A stretch of 64,000 bases of DNA from positions 696 to 64,695 of the forward strand of contig JAHFTX010000006.1 of the NCBI GenBank assembly GCA_023265395.1. Direction: 5' to 3'. Both the position numbers and the translations under genes were made by a program. The DNA is from Thermoplasmata archaeon. Lineage in GTDB: Archaea; Thermoplasmatota; DTKX01; JAHFTX01. How positions within the stretch are numbered: the first letter of the stretch is position 1; the number at the start of each line of letters is the position of its first letter. This document shows, piece after piece, positions 1 through 8,637 of the stretch. Below the pieces are notes generated by a model that had not been told where the DNA came from, did no database searches, and worked only from the letters and a program-made list of their open reading frames with translations.

Positions 1-702
1 CGCATCATCCCTCGATCTTGTAGATATGGGGAGTTTCCACCATTGGTGAATCTCCATCCCCGTTGGTCTGATTTCAAGACGGTGCCCCGGGAGGAGTCTC
101 TGGATTCCTTTGAACATCGTCCCGGAGGTGTGGGCGATTGCTCCAAAGGCGAGGAAATCGAAGACTGCGCCCTCATCGATTTCAGCCGGTTGAACCAATT
201 CGGGTAGAAGCGCTTTGATCTCCGATGCGAAGACAAGCCGGTGAGAATCAGCGTAGAAATAGAGCGGTTTTACTCCCATCCGGTCCCGAATGATGTGGAG
301 GCACGCAGTCTCGCGGTCTAAGAAGGCTGCGGCGAACATGCCGTTCAAGATATCGAGCCCAGCGATTCCACGTCTGATGAGCAATTCCAGCAGGACCTCC
401 GTATCGCTCTCGGTGCGAAAGATGGATCCCGCCTTCTGAAGGTCCGACCGCAGTTCTCGATAGTTGTAGATCTCCCCATTGAACACCAGGATGTAGCGGC
501 CAGTGGCGTCAGTGAAGGGCTGGTTTGCCTCATCAGAAAGATCGATGACCTTTAGTCTCGCCGAACCAAGACCACACCGGGTGTCTCCATCTATTCCTTG
601 GTGGTCAGGGCCCCGGTGTCGAAGACGCCCAACCATCGCAAGGACTGCCTCACGGTCGGCGGGTAGGCTATCGAAATGGTAGATCCCAACAATCCCACAC
701 AT
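1..702 (-). CDS. asnB: Asparagine synthetase (glutamine-hydrolysing), N-terminal part, cut by window edge
   Basis: This ORF is absent from the supplied track because it runs off the window; reading the minus strand from ATG at 702 gives 234 open codons. The product begins MCGIVGIYHFDS, so Cys2 is the N-terminal nucleophile of class II glutamine amidotransferases. Family motifs follow in order: RHRGPDHQG, the FNGEIYNYRELR block and the RDRMGVKPLYF block that precedes the synthetase domain. The enzyme would move ammonia from glutamine to aspartate; relatives also act in surface-polysaccharide or peptide modification, and the missing C-terminal half would decide. Codon use is odd: many A/T third positions (for example GTA AAA, GAT TCT, ATT GTT) against strongly G/C-ending neighbours, suggesting recent acquisition. 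The family is sure; the exact role is not. Confidence 0.9.
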   Translation of the reverse strand, partial: MCGIVGIYHFDSLPADREAVLAMVGRLRHRGPDHQGIDGDTRCGLGSARLKVIDLSDEANQPFTDATGRYILVFNGEIYNYRELRSDLQKAGSIFRTESDTEVLLELLIRRGIAGLDILNGMFAAAFLDRETACLHIIRDRMGVKPLYFYADSHRLVFASEIKALLPELVQPAEIDEGAVFDFLAFGAIAHTSGTMFKGIQRLLPGHRLEIRPTGMEIHQWWKLPISTRSRDDA

Positions 703-823
703 CGTTCTTCAAACCTTGGATCAAGTGGAATTGGCGGCCCATGAGATTCTGGGGAAGGAGGGAAAGGGGGCAGCGAGCATCAGTCGATCTCAAGGCAGAC
801 CCGAATTACCAGCTAAGGCTACC

Positions 824-1129
824 CTAGTACTCCCGCCACTTGTACCCGCATTTGGTGCATTGGTAGATGCGGGTCGCCGGTTCGTCTGCCGCACGGGTCT
901 GGCGGAGCACCCAGTAGGCCTCGTTATTGTCGCACTTCTTGCAGTGCTGTTTGGTCTTGGGAAGGGTCTCGAGCTTCTCGGTGATGACGGTCTGCTCACG
1001 TTCGATGGATTTCTCTACCGCCTTGCCGGGAGCCTCGATCTTGGTGGCCTCGGTGACCGTCCCGCACTGCCGACAAGAAATCTTCCCGCCCTTGGGGAAG
1101 ACCATCCCACCACACTTGGGGCAGAACAT
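824..1129 (-). CDS. tfs: Transcription factor S (TFIIS/RPB9-like cleavage factor)
   Basis: The product is 101 residues, normal for archaeal TFS. The N-terminal zinc ribbon is CPKCGG...CRQCG and the C-terminal one is CKKCDNNEA...CTKCGYKW. Between the last cysteine pairs lies QTRAADEPATRIY, whose Asp-Glu pair is the acidic tip that enters the RNA polymerase secondary channel and stimulates transcript cleavage, so this looks like a cleavage-competent TFS. The track's 225-residue ORF starts far upstream; ATG at 1129 puts the first zinc ribbon at the N-terminus, as in the family, and lies about 27 bp after a TATA-like box. Confidence 0.95.
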   Translation of the reverse strand: MFCPKCGGMVFPKGGKISCRQCGTVTEATKIEAPGKAVEKSIEREQTVITEKLETLPKTKQHCKKCDNNEAYWVLRQTRAADEPATRIYQCTKCGYKWREY

Positions 1130-1153
1130 CCCCTCGACCACTGCGGTCGGGGT

Positions 1154-1160
1154 TAGATAA
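1154..1160 (-). promoter_or_regulatory. TATA-like box for tfs
   Basis: On the minus strand this reads TTATCTA within gccttatctaacc. It ends 25 bp before the ATG of tfs, the spacing expected for a leaderless or near-leaderless archaeal transcript. Confidence 0.5.
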
Positions 1161-1241
1161 GGCTTCAGGCAAAGGCCAGGCGAGCGGTTGGGTCGCCCTT
1201 GTCCCTTGCGACGGTGTGCCCATGCAAGCGGGGCCGCCTCG

Positions 1242-2984
1242 TCAGCTGACTGCGTGGGTCGTTGGTATCTCCTCGAAGAACCGCTCTCCGCGTCGCAGTC
1301 GCGTGGCAATCTTGACCACCTGGGCGCGCTCGCGGCGCGTGGGGGTGTGCGCCGCCAAGAAGCGCGCTGCACCGGCGAGGATCTGCCCCTGCTCCTCCGA
1401 GCCGTCGGGCCAGGCTCGCGCCTGGCGGATGGCCGCTTCGATTGCCTGGTACCAATGGAAGTTCGCGTCCTCCTGCAGCAACGCGGCGCCAAGGTCAGCA
1501 ATCAGGGCCGAGACGTCACCGCCCTTTCGAACGTGGTGGTAGGCGATGGCCCCTGCTTCGTCGATGTGCCCTTGCTCGTCCCAGCAGGACTGCAGCCCCT
1601 GCAGGCCCGCAGGGGCCTGCTTGGGGATGGACGCCGTCGGGATGTTGAGGAAACGGTCCAGGTGGACCTTGAGCAGCGCGTGGACCAAGCCGCGCGCCAT
1701 CAGCGGATCGCCCGAGCGCACCAGGCATTGATGCAAGGCGTTGGCATGGGTGAACCCATGGTGGACGATGTTCCAATCCTGGTGGTCATTCTGGATGGGG
1801 AAGCGGGTGATGCGGAGGGCTGCAGCGTAGGCGACCGCCCGGGCCGCCTGTTCGAGGGTAGCGCCCAGCGCCAGCCCGTCGAGCAACAGATCGCACGCAA
1901 TGCGGGGGTCCTCGCACAGCAGGGAGACGCCAAGCGCACCAAGCCGTTCCTCGGGGAAGCCACCCTTCGCCGCTCCTGCTGCCAGCGCCGCCGGGAGGCG
2001 TGCGCAGGCTTCCTCGCCAAGGGCGATCAGGTCGACCGGGTGCCGCCAGGCGGATTCCTCCTCAGTGCGCTCCGCCCCGCTGATCTGTGGCACCAAGGAC
2101 GCCAGGACGGCGGATGCTTGGTCCCATCCGACCCATGCCAACAGTTCGAAGGCCTTGTTGGCGAAATCAAGCGTGTGCCCCTCGTCGATGTAGGGGTGGT
2201 CCGTGATCGCGCTCAGGAGAATCCGCTCGATCTCGATCGGGGTGAGGCCAGCGACCAGGGCCGTCCGAAGGGTCCGCTCCGCGCCGTCAGCTGTCCGGGT
2301 CTCGATGAACTGGCGGAACCAGGGCTGGAGCCGCTCTCTGTCAACAGAATCACTCGAGAGCGGGGGGAGGGCAAAGGCGGGGGCGTGGCCGGAGACGTCT
2401 GCGGCGAGCCACCGCAGGCCATGGACCAGCGCCAGGACGTGGTCCTGCTCCCGCAGTACCGGAAGCAGGTTTGCCATCGCCGCCAGGACCGTCAACCCGC
2501 CACTGAAGCCCTCGGTGCGGTTGGCCGTCCCAAAGCGGCTGGCGACCGCAAGGATACGGCCTGGGGGAACACCCGCCTCGCTCAGACCCAGGACCGCCTT
2601 TGCGGTCACGAGGGTGATGTTCTGCTCCAGGCCCTCCTGGAGGCGTCGCAGGTTATGGTCGACCGCGTCACGGGGCGGTGGGGGGGAGACGAACACCTCG
2701 TCGCCGACGACCTCGATGGGGAAGGTCGCCACATCATCGGCCCAGGGGTCAAAGGTGCCCCCGGAGCGCAGGTCGAAGCGGGCGTGGTGCCAGTGGCACG
2801 TCAGGAGCCCATCACACACGGAGCCCCGGTGGAGCGGGAAACCCATGTGGGGGCAACGATCGTCGATGGCGTAGACCTCCCCTTCATGCCACAGGACGAG
2901 GACCTGGTGGGTCCCGACCGTCACCCGTAGCTGTCCCTGCTGTTGCAGCGCCTCGAGGCTGCCTGCCCGAGTTCGTGCGGTCAT
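1242..2984 (-). CDS. Rieske [2Fe-2S] protein with large helical C-terminal domain
   Basis: The product has 580 residues. Residues about 15-105 form a Rieske ferredoxin-like domain with the full cluster motif CPHMGFPLHRG and CHWHHARF (two Cys, two His). There is no N-terminal membrane anchor, so a soluble ferredoxin-type Rieske is likelier than a bc1 subunit. The remaining ~470 residues are mostly helical and rich in His, with stretches such as DWNIVHHGFTHANALHQ and LDRFLNIP. I recall the same Rieske-plus-helical arrangement in unnamed bacterial, mainly actinobacterial, proteins, but know no assigned reaction. ATG at 2984 lies about 27 bp after a TATA-like CTTAAC. The Rieske domain is certain; the role of the C-terminus is unknown. 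Confidence 0.85.
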   Translation of the reverse strand: MTARTRAGSLEALQQQGQLRVTVGTHQVLVLWHEGEVYAIDDRCPHMGFPLHRGSVCDGLLTCHWHHARFDLRSGGTFDPWADDVATFPIEVVGDEVFVSPPPPRDAVDHNLRRLQEGLEQNITLVTAKAVLGLSEAGVPPGRILAVASRFGTANRTEGFSGGLTVLAAMANLLPVLREQDHVLALVHGLRWLAADVSGHAPAFALPPLSSDSVDRERLQPWFRQFIETRTADGAERTLRTALVAGLTPIEIERILLSAITDHPYIDEGHTLDFANKAFELLAWVGWDQASAVLASLVPQISGAERTEEESAWRHPVDLIALGEEACARLPAALAAGAAKGGFPEERLGALGVSLLCEDPRIACDLLLDGLALGATLEQAARAVAYAAALRITRFPIQNDHQDWNIVHHGFTHANALHQCLVRSGDPLMARGLVHALLKVHLDRFLNIPTASIPKQAPAGLQGLQSCWDEQGHIDEAGAIAYHHVRKGGDVSALIADLGAALLQEDANFHWYQAIEAAIRQARAWPDGSEEQGQILAGAARFLAAHTPTRRERAQVVKIATRLRRGERFFEEIPTTHAVS

Positions 2985-3007
2985 GGCCTCCCAGCAGGAG
3001 CGAGAGG

Positions 3008-3016
3008 GGTTAAGGG
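3008..3016 (-). promoter_or_regulatory. TATA-like box for the Rieske gene
   Basis: The minus strand reads CCCTTAACC, centred about 28 bp before the start codon at 2984. The same CCCTTAA core occurs before other genes in this window. Confidence 0.45.
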
Positions 3017-3079
3017 CTGCTGATTACCAAGTTGAGAAAACCGGCAGACTCCCACGGGCGGGTGCGCAAGGAACGCGCC

Positions 3080-3871
3080 CTATCGCGTCACGGCCCTGCG
3101 GAACAGGAGCGTGGTCGCGCCCAGCGAGACGAAACCGACCAGCAGGATGACGACCAGCGCCCGTGCCACAAGCCCCCAATCAAGACCGGTGATGATCAGC
3201 GCATGGAGCGCATCGGCGATGTAGCTGATGGGATTGACCACTGCGATCCGCTGCACCACATCGGGTAACAGCTCCTTGGGCATCACCGCGGTGCTCAGGA
3301 ACAGCAGCGGGAAGGTGGTGATCACCCCGATCATCAGCGTCGCCTCGCTGTCCTTGGTGGTCAAGGCGATGAAGACCGAGATCCCCGCCCATGCGATCCC
3401 AAAGGCCAGGGCGAGCATCAGGAGAACGAGGATCCCCAGCGGCCCGGAGCCAAATCGCACACCCAAGGCGACCGCCAGGACGAGGATCACGCACGTCTGG
3501 ATGACGATGCGAACACCATCGGCGAGCAGCTTTCCCATCAGGATCGAGGCGCGGGAGATCGGGGCCACCTGCATCTTGTCGAGGTAGCCGGTCTCGATGT
3601 CGGTGACGAACCCCATCCCCGACTGCATCGATGAGGTCAGCACCGTTTGGATGACCACGGCCCCCGAGAAGAAGGTCAGGTAGTTGTCGGTCCCGGTGAC
3701 CTGTTCGAAGTTGGGGATGTCGGCGATGGCGCGGAAGGATTGGGTGAAGAGCAAGAACCAGATGATGGGCTGGAAGAGCGCGAAGAAGACGAACGCCGGG
3801 CGGCGGAAGGTCTTGAGCAGCCACCGGTGGCTGATCCCGATGGTCTCGGAGAGGAACTCGGAGACGGTCAT
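3080..3871 (-). CDS. ABC-2 type exporter permease (DrrB-like)
   Basis: This 263-residue protein is an integral membrane protein with about six hydrophobic segments. The layout is that of ABC-2 permeases of the daunorubicin-exporter type: first segment after FVFFALFQPIIWFLLF, and a late segment with FPLLFLSTAVMPKELLPD, the usual conserved block before the last helices. It overlaps the upstream ATPase gene by 4 bp (ATGA), so the two are translationally coupled and form one transporter. The substrate is unknown; relatives export drugs, lipids or polysaccharides. Confidence 0.88.
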   Translation of the reverse strand: MTVSEFLSETIGISHRWLLKTFRRPAFVFFALFQPIIWFLLFTQSFRAIADIPNFEQVTGTDNYLTFFSGAVVIQTVLTSSMQSGMGFVTDIETGYLDKMQVAPISRASILMGKLLADGVRIVIQTCVILVLAVALGVRFGSGPLGILVLLMLALAFGIAWAGISVFIALTTKDSEATLMIGVITTFPLLFLSTAVMPKELLPDVVQRIAVVNPISYIADALHALIITGLDWGLVARALVVILLVGFVSLGATTLLFRRAVTR

Positions 3872-4905
3872 CGGCGTTTGGGCCCCCGTGGTCCTCCCCA
3901 GGGCGTCCGCCCGGTGGGTTTGACGCTCTCGACGCGCAGGGTGCGCCCCGTGTGCTTGACGAAGACGTCGTCGAGGGAGGGTGCAGAGAGGTTGAGTCCG
4001 TCGAAGCCGATCTTGGCATCATCTAGGGCGCGGACGATGGCAGCGACCTTCCCAGGACCATCCTTGGCGTAGACTGCCACCCCCTCGTCGTAATCGGACA
4101 TGTCACTGATGCCTGCGACCGCGGCCAGCGCCGCCCGCAGCGCGACTCGGCCCTCAGTCAGTCCCTCATGTGGCAGCCGCAGCTGGATGACGTCGGCACC
4201 GATGGCTGCCTTGAGCTCCTTGGGGGTCCCCTCGGCGACGATCCTGCCCATGTCGATGATGCACAGCTGGTGGGCCAGCTTGTCGGCTTCCTCCATGTAC
4301 TGTGTCGTCAGGAAGATGGTGGTGCCGGACTCATTGAGGCCGCGGACGTAGTCCCACATGTGGGTGCGGTTCTGCGGGTCGAGACCCGTGGTGGGCTCAT
4401 CCAAGAAGAGCACCTTGGGTCGCGGGACCAGGGCACAGGCAAGGTCCAGTCGCCGGCGCATCCCGCCGGAGTAGGTCATCGCCGGGCGATCGGCGGCCTG
4501 CTGCAGGTCGACGGCGGTGAGCAGCTCCTCGGTGCGGGCGATGGCCTCCCTCTTGGGAAGATGGTAGAAGGTCGCCATCAGTCGCAGGTTCTCTCGGGCG
4601 GTGAGGTCACCGTCGACCCCGATGTCCTGGGCGCCGTAGCCGATCATGCGGCGCACGGCGGCGGCGTCGGTGACGGGGTCGAGGCCATCGATGCGCATGG
4701 TGCCTCCACTCGGCTGGAGCAGCGTCGCGAGCATGCGGATCGTCGTCGTCTTCCCCGCGCCGTTAGGACCGAGGAACCCGAAGATCTGGCCCCGAGTGAC
4801 GGAGAAGGAGACGTCGTCGACGGCGACGATATCAGGATTGAAGACCTTTCTCAGCTTCGAGACCGTGATGATAGGGTCTGCGTCACCACTAGCCATCCTC
4901 CGCAC
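3868..4905 (-). CDS. ABC exporter ATP-binding protein (DrrA-like)
   Basis: The 345-residue ATPase has Walker A GPNGAGKTTT, signature YSGGMRRRLDLA, and Walker B VLFLDEPTTGLDP. After the ATPase core there is a C-terminal extension of about 100 residues ending LDDVFVKHTGR, typical of the DrrA/CcmA group (Asp-Asp-Val-Phe near the end). It energises the permease encoded directly downstream. ATG at 4905 is followed by an alternative ATG three codons later. The 173-bp gap upstream separates it from the next ABC operon, so it may be transcribed independently; no clear TATA box is seen there. Confidence 0.92.
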   Translation of the reverse strand: MRRMASGDADPIITVSKLRKVFNPDIVAVDDVSFSVTRGQIFGFLGPNGAGKTTTIRMLATLLQPSGGTMRIDGLDPVTDAAAVRRMIGYGAQDIGVDGDLTARENLRLMATFYHLPKREAIARTEELLTAVDLQQAADRPAMTYSGGMRRRLDLACALVPRPKVLFLDEPTTGLDPQNRTHMWDYVRGLNESGTTIFLTTQYMEEADKLAHQLCIIDMGRIVAEGTPKELKAAIGADVIQLRLPHEGLTEGRVALRAALAAVAGISDMSDYDEGVAVYAKDGPGKVAAIVRALDDAKIGFDGLNLSAPSLDDVFVKHTGRTLRVESVKPTGRTPWGGPRGPKRR

Positions 4906-5078
4906 CTCTCGCGGCCAATCGGCGCAGCCAAGAAAACCTTTGGGGTACGGGTGCCGGTGAAGGAAGGTCAGACAAGGTCGAGCGCATGTTGACGTTCCAA
5001 CATGGATGATCCACCGTTCCGTCCCACCTCGACGGATTGAGGGCCTGGCTGCTGCGATTCCACACGCTTCGGAATCCT

Positions 5079-5621
5079 CTAGCGACGACGGCGCAACCTG
5101 GGATCAGGCACGATTGCCAGTAGCGCCGCGGCCGCAACGACAGCGATGATCCCCAGCAGTGGGGTCGCAAGGTCGATGGTGGGCGCCGGATGGACGGTGA
5201 TGAGTTGCCATGTCCCGTAGGTCACAGGGATGTATTCCCCTTGCCGGACCACAAGGATGACGAATCCGACCTGGTGCTCCCCCTCGATCGCTACCCAGGT
5301 CGCCTGCAGCGGCAGCGAGCCGCCGGCGGGCAGGTCGAAGGGCACCGGCGTGCCGACGAGCTGACCATCGACATTGAACGACCAGGAGGCATTGACGCTG
5401 GCGTTCCACGCGTTGTGCAAGCTGCCCAGGAGCGTCACCTCCTCACCGACTTCGATGTAGGTCGAGGACGCGGTGGTGTTGTCGATGCTGAGGAAGGCCA
5501 CTCCTATGGGGAACTCGGGGTCGCCCGGGAGCAGGGGTGGACCACCTTGAGCGACGCTGCCAGGGCTGCAGAGGACCAGGCCCCACAGCAGGACGATCGC
5601 CACCAGCGATGGCCCCCTCAT
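5079..5621 (-). CDS. Secreted, C-terminally anchored CARDB-like protein of an ABC exporter operon
   Basis: I chose ATG at 5621, giving 180 residues; the 446-residue track ORF is a read-through of the permease region. Residues 1-25 are a signal peptide (LVAIVLLWGLVLCSPGSVAQ). The middle is a single beta-rich domain with a CARDB-like pattern, containing VGEEVTLLGSLHNAWNAS and a closing EGEHQVGFVILV. Residues about 150-172 form a membrane helix followed by RLRRRR, a stop-transfer and inside anchor. The gene overlaps the permease by 4 bp. It is probably an extracellular accessory of that exporter; the exact job cannot be read from sequence. Confidence 0.75.
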   Translation of the reverse strand: MRGPSLVAIVLLWGLVLCSPGSVAQGGPPLLPGDPEFPIGVAFLSIDNTTASSTYIEVGEEVTLLGSLHNAWNASVNASWSFNVDGQLVGTPVPFDLPAGGSLPLQATWVAIEGEHQVGFVILVVRQGEYIPVTYGTWQLITVHPAPTIDLATPLLGIIAVVAAAALLAIVPDPRLRRRR

Positions 5622-6409
5622 TCGGCGTGCCTCCAGACGATGATGAGGCGACTGAGGAGAAGCCCGACGATGGCGTAGAGTGACCACACCCGCACCCCCA
5701 TCCCAAACTCGGGGGTGAACAGGCCCGGGCCCCCGAAGGAAGGGGTCGCCCCCAAGACCGTGGTGATGAGGTCCTCGTAGTAGGTCAGTGCCCAGGTGGG
5801 CTCGTTCTTGGCCGCCAGGGCGACGAAGCTGAGGATTGGGATGATCAGCAGCAGGGAGAAGAAGGTCAGCAGGCTCGAGATGACCGAGGACGAGGTGAAG
5901 GAGCTGAACACGAATGCCAGGCCCACGCAGGAGGCGCCAAAGAGCATCGCCAGCAGCAGTGACGTTCCGGCCCCGGCCGGCAGATGGTCGATGCCGTACC
6001 CGGCGATGCCCTCGAGGGTGACGATCCCATAGAAGATCGCCACCACCATCCAGGTGGCGAGCAGGGCCGCGACGAACTTGGAGGCGACCACCGTCGAGCG
6101 CCGCTGTGGCAGCAAGTAGAGCGTCAGGTAGGTGCGCTTGTCCAGCTCTCCCGAGAGCGCATCGCCGGCGAAGAAGGCGGCGCTGGTGATGATCAGCAGG
6201 ATCGAGAAGCCGACGATGTTGGCGGCGGCGACCTCCGCATCGGCGGGCAGGTCTGAACCCAGCGCCCGCGGGACGACGTAGAAGAGGGCCGGGATCACCG
6301 TCGCGAGCAGGAGCGCCCACAGCAGCCGCTGCCGCCGCAAGTGCTTCTCGAGCTCGAAGCGCACTCCCAGCACGAACTGCTGCAGCGGGGTGGTGGCGAC
6401 GACCTTCAC
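5618..6409 (-). CDS. ABC-2 family transporter permease
   Basis: The product has 263 residues and about six membrane segments, with a short cytoplasmic N-terminus (KVVATTPLQQFVLGVRFELEKHLRR) that starts like many archaeal NosY/ABC-2 permeases. The stretch FFAGDALSGELDKRTYLTL between segments 2 and 3 is the characteristic cytoplasmic coupling region (ABC-2 family 'GE...GTL' loop). It overlaps both neighbours by 4 bp, so it belongs with the ATPase upstream and the secreted protein downstream. The substrate is unknown. Confidence 0.85.
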   Translation of the reverse strand: MKVVATTPLQQFVLGVRFELEKHLRRQRLLWALLLATVIPALFYVVPRALGSDLPADAEVAAANIVGFSILLIITSAAFFAGDALSGELDKRTYLTLYLLPQRRSTVVASKFVAALLATWMVVAIFYGIVTLEGIAGYGIDHLPAGAGTSLLLAMLFGASCVGLAFVFSSFTSSSVISSLLTFFSLLLIIPILSFVALAAKNEPTWALTYYEDLITTVLGATPSFGGPGLFTPEFGMGVRVWSLYAIVGLLLSRLIIVWRHAE

Positions 6410-7410
6410 TTGACCCCACCCTCCTTGCCCACGACGCTGATGTAGAGGTCCTCGAGGCTCAGGCTCTCGGGAGAGAAACCGACCACCGGCATCTGGTCGA
6501 CGACCTTGTGGTGCAGCGCGACGAGGTCCTTGCGCTGTCCGTGGTAGCGGAAGGAGAGCTCAGGACCACGGCGCTCGAGGAGCTCGAGGGTGCCCAGGTC
6601 CGAAAACCATTGCAGCTGCGCGGCGGTCGGCTCCTCCTCCAGTTCGATGTGCAGCCGGCGCTCGTCGCCCTTGTTGCGCAACGCCTCGACCGTGTCCTGG
6701 ATGACCATGGTGCCCTCGTTGATCATCAACACCCGGTTGCACATCTCCGTGACCTCGTGGAGCAAGTGCGACGAGAGCAGCACGGTCTTGCCCTGCTTCT
6801 GCAGGTCGTGGACGATCATCCGCACGTCTTGCAACCCCTTGGGGTCCAGTCCGAGCGCGGGCTCGTCGAGGACCAGCAGGTCGGGGTCGTGCAGCAGCGC
6901 CGAGGCGATGTGGAAGCGCCGCCCCATCCCGGTGCTGAAGCCCCCAAGCTTCGAGTCCTTCCATTTGGTCAGCAGGACCAGTTCCAGCATCTCGTCGATG
7001 CGCGCATCGAGCTGGGCGGTCGGGATCCCGCGGACGCGGCCGAGGTAGCGCAGCAGCTGGACAGGGGTGAGGTACTCGTAGATCCCTGGGACCTCCAGTA
7101 GCGCGCCGACATGCTGGAGCGCAGCGACCGGCTCCTCATGGACGTCGAGCCCGAAGACCTCGATCGACCCGCTGCTGGGGGTGAGGATGTTGACGATCAT
7201 CTTCATCGTCGTCGTCTTGCCGGCACCGTTGGGACCGAGGAACCCGATGACGTCGCCAGCGTGGGCTTCGAAGGAGATCCCCTTGACGGCCGTCACGCCG
7301 GTGCGGTAGCGCTTGACCAATCGATCGACGCGCAGGACGGCTGCCACGGCCGTGCAGGGCCGAGGGGGTGCCTTGGTTCTTGTGGTCGGGTCCCTTGTCC
7401 GACTCACCAC
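6406..7410 (-). CDS. ABC transporter ATP-binding protein
   Basis: The protein carries Walker A GPNGAGKTTT, a degenerate signature FSTGMGRRFHIASAL and Walker B LLVLDEPALGLDP, followed by the H-loop SSHLLHEV. The C-terminal ~110 residues resemble the regulatory tail of ABC-2 exporter ATPases. The longest frame starts with GTG at 7410, overlapping the upstream glycosyltransferase gene, and would add a 25-residue basic tail; GTG at 7347 is an equally plausible start closer to the family N-terminus (VLRVDRLVKRY). It powers the permease encoded downstream. Linkage to a glycosyltransferase suggests a glycan or lipid substrate, but this is inference. Confidence 0.88.
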   Translation of the reverse strand: MVSRTRDPTTRTKAPPRPCTAVAAVLRVDRLVKRYRTGVTAVKGISFEAHAGDVIGFLGPNGAGKTTTMKMIVNILTPSSGSIEVFGLDVHEEPVAALQHVGALLEVPGIYEYLTPVQLLRYLGRVRGIPTAQLDARIDEMLELVLLTKWKDSKLGGFSTGMGRRFHIASALLHDPDLLVLDEPALGLDPKGLQDVRMIVHDLQKQGKTVLLSSHLLHEVTEMCNRVLMINEGTMVIQDTVEALRNKGDERRLHIELEEEPTAAQLQWFSDLGTLELLERRGPELSFRYHGQRKDLVALHHKVVDQMPVVGFSPESLSLEDLYISVVGKEGGVK

Positions 7411-8609
7411 GATGGCGCGCCATGTTCAAGGTGGAACTGCGGAACCGCCGCGGTGCGACCGGTGACCTCCTGCAGCAGTGCCAACATCTGGGCGTTGGCG
7501 CGCTCGCGGCCAAAAGAGGAGGCAGCGACCTGCGCACTATGTGCGCCGATGCGGCGCAGGGTCGCAAGGTCGGTGCCGAGGTTGACCACCATCGTCGGAT
7601 AGGTCTCGACGTCGTCGGTCCATCGGCCCAGTTGGTGCCGGTCGATCAGGTCACTGAGGTCCCCTCTGGGACAGAGGCAAGCATTGACCACCCCGCAGGC
7701 AGCGTACTCGAAGGTCTTGATGGGCCAGCTGGCGTCGTAGCCGAGGTTCTCGACATTGAGCCCCACATCGGCGGCCACCAGGTAGGAGCAGACCTGCTCA
7801 TGGGGGACATCCATGAAGATATGCACGCGCTCCTCGTAGCCTTGCTTCCGCACCCAATCCCGGAAGAGGGCGAACGCTCCTGTCGTGCGCTCATCGAGGA
7901 AGCTGACCAACAGCAGGTGCCCATCGCATTGACCGACCCACGCCTCGAGGATGCGGTAGAGCTGCTCGTCAGGACGGCGACCGAAGGTGCCGTTGTAGCA
8001 CAGGACCGGCTGGTTCGCACCGATGCCCAAGGAGGCACGGAGCGCCGTCCGCCGCGCCTCTTCGGTATGGAACAGCCTCGGTTCGATGCCGTTGGGCACC
8101 AGGGCGAACGCGCGCCGTCGGAGGACCGGGAATCGCGTGCGCATGTGGTCCATGCCCCTCGGGGTGACGTGGGTCACCCCTGAGGCCAAGCGGTAGAGCA
8201 TCCCCTCGATGGTGTGGACCACCAGCCACTTGGGCGAGCCCTGGGCGTACATCCCCGCACTGACCTCCCCGGCGGCCCAGCTATCCCGGGCGTCGATGAT
8301 CAGCGGGATGCCGACGAGCCGTGCAACCAGGGCGCCCTGCAACGCCTGCCACCCCGGAGGCGTCGTGGCGATGATCGCCTCCCAGTGGCGCCGCGTAGCC
8401 AGGGCCCTGAGGGCGCGCACGCCGGAGACTCGATGGATAGGGACCTCACCGATGGTGGCGTCGGAGCATCCGTCGGCACGAGGTGCGACGATGTCGACCT
8501 CCCATCCCTGCCCCTGCAGGTAGGGTCCCATGGATGCGACTCGCGCCGTCGGGCCTCCGCTCTGAGGCGGCGCGCGGGGGCTGAGCAGGGCGACGGTTGA
8601 GGGCACCAT
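7404..8609 (-). CDS. Glycosyltransferase, GT4-like (GT-B fold)
   Basis: This 401-residue protein fits the GT-B glycosyltransferase family 4. The N-terminal acceptor domain has the usual opening APPQSGGPTARVASMGPYLQ (Gly-Gly loop), and the second half has VLCYNGTFGRRPDEQLY leading into the donor-binding domain, with VEMLGYDASWPIKTFEYAACG-like spacing: here PIKTFEYAACGV replaces the classic E-x7-E region with a single clear Glu. It acts in the cytoplasm on a nucleotide-sugar donor. It is the first gene of an operon with the ABC ATPase, permease and secreted protein, so it may build or modify something that the transporter exports. Confidence 0.8.
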   Translation of the reverse strand: MVPSTVALLSPRAPPQSGGPTARVASMGPYLQGQGWEVDIVAPRADGCSDATIGEVPIHRVSGVRALRALATRRHWEAIIATTPPGWQALQGALVARLVGIPLIIDARDSWAAGEVSAGMYAQGSPKWLVVHTIEGMLYRLASGVTHVTPRGMDHMRTRFPVLRRRAFALVPNGIEPRLFHTEEARRTALRASLGIGANQPVLCYNGTFGRRPDEQLYRILEAWVGQCDGHLLLVSFLDERTTGAFALFRDWVRKQGYEERVHIFMDVPHEQVCSYLVAADVGLNVENLGYDASWPIKTFEYAACGVVNACLCPRGDLSDLIDRHQLGRWTDDVETYPTMVVNLGTDLATLRRIGAHSAQVAASSFGRERANAQMLALLQEVTGRTAAVPQFHLEHGAPSW

Positions 8610-8629
8610 GAGCTATCCAAGCTCCCGGC

Positions 8630-8637
8630 GATAAGGG
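8630..8637 (-). promoter_or_regulatory. TATA-like box for the GT4-ABC operon
   Basis: The minus strand reads CCCTTATC, ending about 21 bp before ATG at 8609. Spacing fits leaderless transcription. Confidence 0.4.

Noticed and set aside
1188-2930. 580-residue plus-strand ORF opposite the Rieske gene
   Set aside because: A shadow of the Rieske frame, which carries the real CxH/CxxH cluster motifs. The opposite product has no domain pattern.
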